Shown here one piece after another: positions 23,901 to 35,900 of a stretch of 38,164 nucleotides of DNA. The stretch lies in NCBI GenBank assembly GCA_031272825.1, contig JAISTE010000062.1:1-38164 (forward strand). Direction: 5' to 3'. The notes beneath the pieces are model-generated. The model did not search any database. It saw only the letters and a program-made list of their open reading frames with translations, and was not told the DNA's origin. This DNA is from Propionibacteriaceae bacterium (GTDB taxonomy: Bacteria; Actinomycetota; Actinomycetes; Propionibacteriales; Propionibacteriaceae). The translations under genes were made by a program, and so were the position numbers. Each line of letters begins with the position of its first letter. Position 1 is the stretch's first letter.

Positions 23901-26900
23901 CCGTCGGTGGCCGCCACGGTGATGTCGTAGGTGGCGGGCGTCGCCGAGTAGCCGCCGTCGGAGTCGACCAGGATGTCGCCCTGGCCGAGCTCGGCGCCGG
24001 TGGTGGCGTTGAAGACGCGGGCGCCGGACAGCGAGATGATCTGCTGATCGCGCTTGGACTTGTCGGCGGGCACCTTCTTGGCCTGAACCATGAAGGAGTC
24101 AGCCTTGAGGATGCGCTTGTCGCCCACCTGGTAGGAGCCGTCGTTGACGACGACCACGCGCGGCGCGGTGACGTTGTTGCCGTCCGAGTCGGTCAGCGAG
24201 TAGGTCAGGCGGTAGATGCCGGCCTTCGAGGTGTTGACCGGCCCGTCGAGGTAGGTCACCAACACGTCGTCGTCGGTCATGCAGCCGTGACCGAGCAAGC
24301 AGTCGTCCTCTTCATCTGAATAGCTGACGCCGTCAAGCTCGGAGTCTCTATCCCACGTTGCGGGCGGATCGGTCAGCTCGATCTCCACCGGGGTGGTGAC
24401 TTCGAGCTCGGGCGGGGTGCCCTGGGTGACGATGCCCTTGGTGGATACCTGAACCGGCGGTGCGGCGACGTCGTGGGCCGGGGTACCCGTTCCGGGATCG
24501 GTCGGCACGCGCACGCCGAACACCAGGTCGTAGCCCTCGGGCTTTTCGACAGCGGCGAATCCGCCGTTATCCACCAGGCGCGGAACGCCGGGGGCCACGT
24601 CGTCGACCAGCTTGTAGACCCGCACGTAGGCGGCCTCGATGAGCGCGGCATCAATCCCGCGCGGATCATCGATCAGCGCCTGAGCCTCGGCCACGTTCAC
24701 GCGGAAGTGGTTGGCTGCGATGGCGTACTGGTCGTAGACGTCGCCCGGGTAGATGACGTCGGCCTTGACCACTGTGCCGGTGACGGTCTTGGTGGCGCTC
24801 AAACCCTCCAAGGAGGCCGAGAAGGTGATCTGGTAGGAGCCGATGACGCCGTTGCGGAAGTCGACCGGCAGGTCGGCGGTATCAACCGAGAGCGGGTTGC
24901 CCTTCGAGTCGTAGGCCTGGGCCTCGGCGAGCGAGCGGACCATGTCCTTGTCGAACGGGGCTTTCTCGGCCTGGATCACGAAGTTCTTCGCGCCCATGAT
25001 GATGGCCGTGCCGCCGTCGTCGGGCTTTTCGATCTCGAAGCGGCCGTCGTTGATGACAGTGGCGCGCTTCTCGGTGGTCGAGTTCGAGTTCGAGTCGGTG
25101 ACCGTGTAGCCGACCGGGTAGACGCCCGGGTTGTTGGTGTCGATCACCGGCAGCTTGTCAGAGCCGACCGTATGAGCCTTCACGGAAGAGGTGAGGTCGC
25201 CGTCGATATCGTCAGTGGCGCTGACGCCTTCCTTGAGTTCGCCCTCGGTCATCTGGTGCTTGTTCTGCGTCTGGGCGATCTCCAGCGGCTCGGTGTCGAA
25301 GGTGATCACCGGGGCGTCGGAGTTGTCGGTGGTGAACTTCACCGTCACCTTCACCTCGGGTGCGGCCTTGACCGCGAACGTGACCGAGAAGTTGCCGTTG
25401 GCTTCGTTCTTCACCCCGTTGGCGGTAACGATGACGTCCGTGGCGGCAGCTGCACCGAGAGCCTTGACGGCCTCAGCCCCGGCCCTGCGGATCAGCTCGG
25501 CGTGGACGGCCGGCGTATCGCCGACCAGCCCGGCGGCGTCCTTGAGCTGGAGCGCCACGTTGTTCGCCCAGATGAAGTAGCGGGCCGAATCGGTGCCCTC
25601 GCCCGGGCCGTCGTCGAACTCGTCGGCCTTGACCACCTGGCCGGTGATGTCGGCCACGGGGTAATTGCCGGAGTAGTTGTTCAGCGGCTGCGGCGTGAGC
25701 TTGATCGGGTAGGTGCCCTTGTTGGCCTTGTATCCGCCGTTCTCGGCGACGGCCACCGCGGTTTGCGCGGTCACGTACTCGATGTTGCCGTTCTCGGCCA
25801 CAGCCTTGATCTCCCAGGCCTTGGCCTTCGACTTGCTCAAGATGTCCTGATCCAGGTCGGAGCCCACCTCGTCGACCGGGGTGACGAAGGAGTAGCCCTG
25901 CAGCACCAGGCGGTGGTTGGGATCGGCATCCGGGTTATCCGGATTGTCGGGATCGTCCGGGTTGGGTTGCGCGGGTTCGTCGACCACGTAGGTTCCGTCG
26001 TTGACCAGAATCTTGGTGGTGACGGACACGTGGTTGTAGTCCGAATCCTGCGCGGTGTAGACGATCTCGGTGAAGCCAGCCTTCGAGGTGTCGACGTCGA
26101 ACTTGGCACACGCCATGCTGGCCTGTTCCGCCTTCGTAATCGGCGTTGTCGGCACGGAATCGGAGCACAGCACGCCGGTGATCGGCAGATTTGGCCCGTC
26201 GATGTCGGTCGAAATATCGCCGGTCGGGTTATCCGCGCTCTTGGCCTCGTAGTCGGTGGCGATTACGCCCTCGGCCCACTTGTGCGCCTTGAGATCCTCG
26301 CCCTGATTGACGACGATCAGCGCCGGTGCCTCGATCTGCGGCAGTTCGCCGTTCTCCAGCACCAGCTTGGCGTCGACGGTCGTGCTCGGCTCTTCCTTGA
26401 TGCGGAAGGTGAGCGCGTACTGGTCTCCGGCCTCGATCTTGCCGCCGGCCTTGGTGATGGCGTCGGTCAAGGATTCGGGCACCAACTCGACGGTGCAGTT
26501 ATCGGGGCTGCACTGATCCATGGTCAGGCGGGTGAAGCCGCGGGCGGCCACACGCTCGTTCATGAGGGCGAGCAGCTCGTCCTTGGTGACCTCGCCGGTG
26601 CCGGATTCGGCAGCCTGCCAGGCCTCGACCCACTTCTCGACGGCCGTCACCGACACGCGGATGTTCTTGGCCGAGATGGACTTGGAGTCGCCGTTGGTGA
26701 TAGCGCCGATCGGCTTGGCCGGGTTCGGGTCGAGCAGCACGCGCACCGGGATGGTGAGCGGCGTGAAGGTGATGGTCTCATCCGCCGGGCGGATGGCAAC
26801 GTTGAACACCTGCTCTGCCTGGATCTCGCCGGTCAACCCGCCGAGATCGCTGGCCGTGACGCCGAGGGCCGCGATGTTCTGGCCCTGAACCACGTAGCCC

Positions 26901-29900
26901 TTCGCACCGGATTCGGTGAGTACCTGGGCCGCACCGGATACGACGTCTTGCGAGCGAATGCCGTAGCCAAGGGCCCTGACGATGTACGTCTTACCGGCGC
27001 CGTCCTCGATCTGGTACTGGCCGTCGTTGACGATGATGATCCGCTGACCGGTGGAGGTGTTGGAATCGGAGTCGGTGGCCGTGGCGCGCACGATGTAGGC
27101 GCCGGGTTTATCGACAGGGATGGATTCGACCTTGTCGCCGCCGTCGAGCTTGACGATCTCAACAACCGCGAGCGTGTCTTGCAGCGCCTCGCACTTTTCT
27201 TCGGAAAGGTACTTGTCGCCGTCCATCGCGCAGTCGTCAGCGTCGTAGACCGAGCCGTTGATGAGCAAACCTTCGGCGTTCAGCTTCCCATCGGTGACGT
27301 ACTTGTTATCGATAGAACCGATCTCGTACTCGTGCGTGATCTGGTTACCGTTGAGGGCGTCGCCGTCCTCGTCGAAGTTGATAACCGGCGCCTGGCCCTC
27401 GGAGACGGTGAGCTTCAAGGAAATCTTGGAGTTGTTATCGCCTGCGATCTGAGCGTCGACGCCGTACTCGCCCTTGTCGTCGTCCAGGTTGGTATCGCCG
27501 TCGGGGAAGTGAGCCAAGAAGGTGTCGAACCCGGAGAACTCGAAGTTCTTGGGAGCGGTACCGAGGCTGCCGTCGGCCTCCACGCGCAGGCCGCGCACGT
27601 TGAGTGCGGCCTTGAGCGAATCGGTCTTGCCTTCGCGCAGGTCGGCGGCGATGGCGCGGGCCTGGGAGCGCGAGATAGTGGCGTTGTCGCCGAGCGTGTA
27701 CTCGGTGGCTCCTTGCTCGTTCGGGTCGTTCGGGCCGATGACGTCGGCGGCGATCACGTGCACCTTGATGGTGAGCGTCACGTTGCCGGTGCCGCTGACG
27801 GACGGCACGGCCACGCGCACATCGTAATCACCGGCGTCGGCGATGCCATCACTATTGGCGTCGGCTCCCAGCGAACCCAGGTCGTCGACGAACGCGATGC
27901 CGGGCAGCTTGGTTCCGAGCACACCGTCGTAGGCCATGGCGTGCGAGCGGGAGATCACCTGCGCCTGGAGGGCGGTGGAATCCAGCGGCACATCGGCGGC
28001 GGGGACGGCGTAGGAGGAGGCGTAGAGCACGCGCTCGCCCTCACCCTCGTCCTCGGAGTAGTGCCCGTCATTTACGACGATCAACTTGGGTTTGGCTGTG
28101 ACGTTTCCGTCGGAGTCGATATAGGACATCTGGGTCGGGTACAGGCCCGGCTTCCAGGAGACGAAGCCCTTGTCGTCGGTGATCTGGTCGGGGTAGCCGC
28201 TTGAGGTGACCCACGCGGTGTGGGTGCGGCCGTCGCCGGTCAGATCGGAGCCGAGGTTGAGTGTGCCGGTGGACTGGTCATAGCCGGTGGTCGTAACCTC
28301 GCACACTTGGAGTTTCTTGGCGAACGCGTCGTCGCCTTGAGCATCGGCGAACTGTTCGTCGGTGGGCTTGGTGTTGACCACGTGTCCGGCCTGGTCAGGC
28401 GTCTTGGCGCTGGCTAGGTTCACCAGGGCGCCGAGCTGTTCGCCCGCCTCCAGAGGAGTGTTCAAGAAGGCGAACTTGCCGGAGATGACCTGTCCACCGG
28501 CATTCTTCACCTGGAACACGGCAGCTTCCGGGAGATGGGATAGAGCCCCGGTGTATTCCAGGTTGGTTCCCGCCGTCGAAGGCTTGCTGCCGTTGGAAAC
28601 AACCTCGCGGTAGACGGGGTTGCGGCGGTTGAGTATTTCGGCCTCCGTGCCCGCGGCGCCGTCGGTGCACAGCGCGTGGGTGTCGGATGCGGGGCTGACC
28701 CCGGCCTGACGGTCGGCGTCCTCGTAATCCCACACCGCACCGAACTGGTTGGTGCCCAGCAGCGTCGGGTCGGTGAGCTGATCCCCGGAGATGTTCACCG
28801 GGGTGGTCAGGTGTGCCTGCGGCGGGACGCCCGTGTAGGCCGTGCCGATCGCCTCGGCCTTCAGGTTGACGCCGTCGAGCGTGTAGACCGCGTTGAAGTT
28901 GACGGCCTTAGAGTTCACCAGGTTGGCGTCCCACGTGCGCACGTCGGCACCCTTGTTTCCGCTTGCCGGGGGCAGCGGGGTCTTGTTCTGGCCGTCGTAG
29001 TAGAAGCCGTCGGTGGCGACCTTGAGCTTGTCGGAGATGTTCTCTCCTGCGATCAGATCGAACGCTTGGGCGCGCCCGGCGGTCTCGCCGATTAGGCCCT
29101 TGTCGATCTTGGCCTGGGAGGCCTTGTTGCAGGTGCTGATCTCGCCGTTGCTCTTGGCGGCCCAGTTGCCCTCGCAGACGAGGTCGCGCCAGTCGCCGAT
29201 GGATTCGGACCAGTTGCGGGCGGTGATCGCGTGCTCGCCGTCATCGACGATGATCTCTTCGTCGACGACGAACGCCTTGAACGCCTTCACCGGCGCCTTA
29301 TCGGCGTCGATGGTGATCTCGAAGGAGTACTCGCCCTTCGGGGCCTTGTCGACGTAGTTCGCATCGAAGGCGTTGAACTTGATCTTGTCGAACAGGTTCG
29401 CACCCTCGGAGGTGAAGGCGCTGGCCTTGGCCTTGCCGAGAACAGCGGCCTGGGCAGCGACGACGTCCTTGGTGTTGATGACGAACGAGTTCGCGCCCAG
29501 CACGTACTTGCCGTCCTCGTCGACCACGTAACGACCGTCGTTGACCACAACCATGCCGTCGGTGTAGCCGGGGTTGCCGTCGGAGTCGGTAGCGGTGAAG
29601 GACACCTTGTACAGGCCCGCGCGATCGGCGGGGATGCTGGCCACTTCAGTGCTGCCGGTCTCGGTGATCTCCAGGATCCGGGTGGCCGTGATCGACGCCT
29701 CCAGGGCCGACTTCTGCGGGTCAGCGGTGTCCTCGGCGTCAGTAACGGAGACCTTCTCCTTGATCGCGGCGGCAGTGAGCTTGCCGTCTTCGACCTTGTC
29801 CGAAGCGATCGGAATGTCAAGGTTGTTCACCAGGGAGGTGAGCACCGGGGCGTTGCCGTCGGCGACGGTGACGTGCAAGGTGATCTGCGTGCCCTGGTAG

Positions 29901-32900
29901 GCGACCCGCAGCGAGTAGGTGCCGAGGTCTTCCTTGGTGAAGGAGCCCTTGAACGCATCGACCAGGCCGTCGACGTCGGTGACGGTGACGCCGGTGAGCT
30001 TGTCCAGATCCGAAACCTGGGTGATGGTCGCCGAGTTGGACGTCTGGGCGTGGGCGGCGGCGAGGTAGGCCTTGTCGAAGCCGTTGGCGTCGCCGATCAG
30101 GGCCTTGACCTGCGCCGGGCGCAGGTTCAGGTGGTTGCCCCACACGTACTGGGTGGTGCCGTCGGGGTTATCGACGGACGGGCCCACGGGCTTGTCCGGG
30201 CCCACCACATCGGCAGCGACGACGAACGCCCTGCGCTGCAGACCCTTGGTGTCGGTGACGCAGAACTGATCCTTCTCGTGAATTTGGATCGCGTGGCCGT
30301 CGGCCTTCGCCTCGGTGTCAGGCCCGTTGTAGGCGGTATCGAAGCGAATGCCGTTGCCGTTCGCACCGTCGGCCTCGGTGCCGCACGCACCCGGGTTGCC
30401 CCAGGTAGCGGGCTCACCCCAGCCGGTGTACAGCACCGGGTTGTCAATGAGCGCGCCAGTGGCCAGCTCGTATTGCTTGGAGCCGGTGCGGGTCAGGGCC
30501 TGGGTCTTGCGGGTATCCAGCCCGGCGACGTCCTTGGCCGCGATGGCGTAGTTGTGCGCCTCGATGATGGTGTCGCCCACATACCAGGGCTCGTCCGGGT
30601 TCTGGACCACGACCGTCGCCGTGGTGAACACCTGGTTGGAATCCGAGTCGGTGAACGTGTATTGCACCTGGAAGACGCCGACCTGTTTGGTCTTGCCCTC
30701 GGAATCGACCGGGATCGACGATTCGATCTCCAGGCCGTCCTCCAGCGCATCGCCGGTGACCTGGTGCTCATCGCCGGTGCCGTCCTCAAGGTCGGTGACG
30801 GTGACGAGCTCACCCAGCTTCGGCTTCTCGCCGAGGTTGTAAACCGCGTTGCGGGCGCCGATCTGCGGGGCCTCACCCTGCGTGACGATGCCCTTGACGG
30901 TGACGTGCGCGCCCGGGTTCAGCAGCGAGCCTTCCTGGGCGATGGCGAAGGAAACCGGGTAGCCTTCGTGGTTCTCTACTGCGGCATATCCGCCCTTGTC
31001 AGAGAGCTTCGCATCGGCGTCGACGGCGTTCTCGACCAGCTTGACCACGCGGGCGTTGGCGGCGGCGACGAACCTGTCGTTCTGGGCCTGATCCGAGCCC
31101 TTGAGCAGCTCCTCGGCCCCGGCCAGGTTGCGGGTGAACGGCGAGGCCAGGATGCAGTAGCGGCCATCGGGCGTGCAGTCGATCTCGGTGTCGTCGGTCA
31201 CCACGGTGGCCTTCACCGTCTTCTCGACGGCCTTGGGCGAGCCCGCGGTGAACGTGAAGGAGAAGTCGCGCGGCAGGGTCTTGACGTCGATCTGATCGCT
31301 GTATGCCGAATCGAAGGACTTGAACGCCGCCTCGTCGGTGATGTCGTTGCCCTCGGCGTCGTAGGCCTCCAGGCCGGACTTCTCGCGAACCTGGGCCTTG
31401 TTGGCATCCCCGGCAGCCGGAGCGACGTCCTGGTGCTTGATGACGTAGTTGTGCGCGCCGATCGTGGTCTCGCCGACCTCGAAGCGGCCATCGTTGACGA
31501 CGATCAGGCCCTTGACCTCAGCTTGGTTCCCGTCCTCATCGGTGACCGAGAAGGTCGCCTGGTAGGCGGCGGCTTCGGTAGCTGAGATGGCCGCAACGCT
31601 CTGGCCCTTGTGGGTGATGGCCACGGAGATCGCGTCGGCGTCGAACGCACCTGTCGGGTTTTCGTCGCTCTTGAGCTCCTCGTCGGTGGCCGAGACCGAG
31701 CGCTTCAGGGCCCATTCCTTGATATTGCCCTGGGCGTCGATGTCGGCGGCGCCGATCTCGCCGATCTTGTACTCGACCGGGAACTGGCCGGTGATCTGCG
31801 GGAGATTTCCGGCGGTCACCGTGATCTTCAGCGTGATGAAGTCGGTACTGGGGGCCGGGCCGTAGAGCTTCAGCGAGTACTGTCCGAGCGTCTTGGCGGC
31901 GATGCCGTCCTTGAACGCCTGCATATCGGCGTTATCGAACACCGGCTGCACCACCTCGATACCGGCCTGCGTCTTCTTGAGCGCGGCCGCCTGCAACGCG
32001 GACTTGAGGGCCGCGTTGAGGTCGGGGCTAGCGGTGAGCGCTTGCGCCTCAGACAAGCGCATGGTGGCGTTGTTGCCCGACAGCTGCAGATCGCCGAATT
32101 CTTCGACGACCTCGGAGTCGATCACGTAAAGCTTCTTGGTGTTGACAAGCGGATTTTCGCGCGTGTCTTCCTTGGCCTGCACCTGAACCGGGTAGCCCTG
32201 ATCGTTGTGGTCGGTGGAGATGGCGTCCAGGTTGCGCACCTTCGGCGTCAGGTCGGTGACGGTTCCGTTCTCCTTGTGGAACTGCCAGGCCTTGGCGTCG
32301 ACGAGCGTGAGCACGGCCTTTTCCTTGCCGTTTGCGCTGATCGCGGAGACGAAATCGGCCTTCTTCGTCCAGTTGTCGTGGGCGGTGATGAAGATGCCGG
32401 TTTCGGGATCGTACTCGCCCGAGCCGTCGTTGATGATGATGACCTGCTTGGCGTTGACGACGTTCTCGTCCTCGTCTTCGACCTTGATGGTGTTGGGGTA
32501 CATGCCCGCGGGCGAGGTCTGAACCGGTGCGCCGTTAGCCCAGGTCACGGTGATCTTGAGCTTGTTTGGCAGCGTCTCCTTGTCGGAGGCAGTGATGCCG
32601 TAGCCGGGAGCGTCGGCACCGGCGTAGGTGTCCCAGCCGATGTACCCGGCGGGCTTTTCGCCAGGGCCGGTGTAGACGAGCACCGGGGAGATGGCGATGA
32701 TCTTCGGGGCCTCGCCGTTGGCGACCGTGCCCACGACTGTCGGCTCGGCGGCATTGGCCCAGTTTCCGGAGACCTTCGCACCGAAGGTGATGTCGTATTC
32801 GCCCTTCTTGGATTCGAATCCGCCGTTGTTGCGCACGGCTGCGGCCGCGTCGGCGATACCGTCGACCAGCTTGAACACACGGGCGGAGGCGGCCTCGACG

Positions 32901-35900
32901 TAGGCGCTGTCGCCGGCCTCGACGATCTCCTTGGCCTTGGTCAGCGTCACCTCGAAGTTCTTGGCGGTGACCAGGTAGCGGTCGTCGGGGTCGACCTCGG
33001 GGATGACGACGTCATCGGCAACGATCGTGCCGGTGGCGGCCTTCACCGGGTCAAAGCCCTTGACCTTGAAGTTGAAGCGGTAATCGCCCTCCTTCGCCGG
33101 GCAGGTAAAGCCAGCGGAGCTCCAGTTGGAGATTTCCAGGTCGGCGTCGGGCAGCTTCACGCCGTCGAGGTCGTAGGCCGTAGCCTCGGCCTGACGCTTG
33201 ACCCACGCCTGGTCGCACTGCGCGTCCTTCACCTTGGCGACGAAGTTGCGCGCCGAGATGATGACGTCTTCGGTAACCAGGATGCGGCCGTCGTTGACGA
33301 TAATCGCGCGCTTAGCCGAAACCTTGTTGTCGTCGGTGTCCGTGTAGGAGTACTCGGCGGCATAGACGCCCGCGTGTTTGGCGGAGATTCCGGAATCGGC
33401 GGACTTCTCGGTGGCGATCGTCGCACCTGTCTTGTCGCGGATCACCCACTCGACGTCGTCGATGTCGACCTCGTGGGTCTTCTCGTCGCCGTCTTCCTCA
33501 TCCTTGGCGACGACCCCGGCGAGGATCGCGTCCTTGGTGAGTTTGCCGTCCTTGATGAGCGCCGAATCAAGCCCGTCGATCTGGTATTCGAGCGGGGAGG
33601 GCTTGGCCTCGATGGTCGGCTCGGTGCCGTAGATGAGCACCTTCGGCTCGATGATGTGGGTTTCGTGCCCGACGATGCCGAACTTCACCGTGTAGTCGGT
33701 GCCTGCTGCAGCACCCGACTGGATCGGGTTCGAACCCTGGAGCGCGACGGGCGCGTCCTTGATTTCGCCCTTAACCTCGTAGCCCTTTGCGCTTGTCAGG
33801 GCCTTGATCTTGTCCTTGACGGCATCGGTTTGGCCGACGTAGTTCTTCACCTGGGAGGTGCGGATCTTGTTGTCCTTGGCCGTCAGGTAGTAGGTGGCGC
33901 CGGTCTCCGGGTCGACCTCGGGGCCGACAATGATGGAATCGTCATCGACGACCACAGCCGAGATGGCCTTGGAAACCGCAGCCTTCTCGGCCACCTGGAT
34001 GGTGATCGGGTAGGTGCCCTCCTTGGCGTCCTTGGCGTAGGCCGGATCCTTGGAACCGACCGCAACACCGGCGTCGGTGAGCCCGGCGGCGTTATCGAGG
34101 TTGACCTTCCAGGCCTGGGCACCGGAGGCGGCCAAGATGGCGGAATCGGCGGCGTCGGCCTCGGAGGCCTTCTTGATGAACGAATCGGCGCGCAGGATGT
34201 AGCCGTCGGTGTGGTCGACGGTGAAGGAGCCGTCGTTGACGACCACAACGCGGTACTTGACCGTGCTCAGGCCGGAACTGTTGGTCACCGAGTACTTGAC
34301 GGTGTACGTCCCCTTCTTGGCAGTGTCCACGCCGAGCTCGGCGGCGCTGGCCGGGTCGGCCAGGTCGTTGATCTTCACCCGGGAGGTGATGTCGGTGCCG
34401 CCCGCGATGGAAAGGGCGCTGACGCCGTCCAGCCACTCGCTCTTCTCGTCGAAGTCTGCGGGGGTGATGGCACCGCTTGGCTTGGTTCCGTCGCCGATCC
34501 AGATTTCGACCGGGGAGGTAACCGAGAGCACGGGGTGCGCGTCGTCGGCGTCAGTGTAGGTGATGGCCTGCGGGGAGGAGTCGATGTCCGACCAGGTGTC
34601 CTCACCAGTGGAGACCTGCGCGTGCAGGTTCACGGTTTCCTCGGTGAGATCCTTCAGCGTGATGACGGCCTCGCCGTTTTCATCGGTCAGAACCTCGATC
34701 GGGGAGGCGCTGGGAGCAGCCGCGTTCTCGCTCTCGCCCAAGGCGTCGCCATCCCAGGTGAAGCGAACCAGCACGTTTTCGAGCTCCTCGCCCTTGCCGT
34801 CCTTGATGGTGGCGGTGGCGACGATGCCGTCGTTCTCCCCCAGGCCGATGACGGCGGTGTTCGAGGAGACAGCCAGGTTGGACTTGTCGGTGGCCGAAGA
34901 GCCGTGGGAGAACACCAAGGTCGCGGGCGAGCCGTGGCCAACCTCGGCGAGCTTGCCGCCGCCGAGCTGGAGCTCGGACTTGAGCTGATAGGTTCCGGCT
35001 GTCTTGGCGAAGACCTTCACCGAGCAGGTGCCGGTCGAATCCGTCGTGCAGGTGTCCTCGGAGAGCCTAGCGATGTTCGCGTCGGTGATCTCGTTCTTGC
35101 CATCGGCGTCCCACAAGGTATAACGCACCACCTGGTCGGGGATGAGGGTGGTGCCCGCCTTGGCCGTCGTGGTGGCGACGTAGAACGAGCGGTTGTTCGG
35201 GGAGATCGGCGGATCCTCGCCCTCCATCGGCTCGACGTTCAAGCTCGAGTCGGCGGGGTTGCCGAAGGCGGTGTACTCGAAGGCGCAGGTGACGTCCGAG
35301 CCCTTGCCGGTAGCCGATGCCGGGACGGTCAGGGTCTTGCCCGCGAGCGTGGCGTGGACGTCGGCGCCGGTGAAGTTGTCGGTGCAGGTGGCCGAGACGA
35401 TGTTCTCGCCGGTCGGCGGGGTCGCGGTGATGGCGACCGGCTGGCCGACGGTCTTGATCGCGTGGATCGTTGGGGAAACCTTGAGCTGCCCGGCCTCCTC
35501 CGAGGTGATCTCGTCCTTATCCGAAGACGGGTCGGTGGTGGAGATGTTGGTCAGGGCATACGAGGACGTGCCCTTGCCGTCGAGGTCGTTGGCGGCGACG
35601 CGCACCAGGCCTTGGGCGACGTAGAAGGTGTAGTCCTCGACTTCGCCCGGGGTCGTCCAGCCGTGCAGATCGGAGGTGTTCGGGGAGGCGGCGGTGCGCC
35701 CGGCGGGCCAGTATTTCCCGTTGCGGTTGTCGGGTTGGTCGACGACCATGGACGTCGGGGAGACGTCGAAACGGCCCACGACCTTCTGCAGATCGGTAAC
35801 CGCCGGGGCCGTCCAGGTTGCCGAGGCCTTACCGCCGGAAACTGCCTTCTCGAAGGTCGGGGCGGCGGTGGCAGCCGGGGCGGCGACCTTGGCGGTGGTG

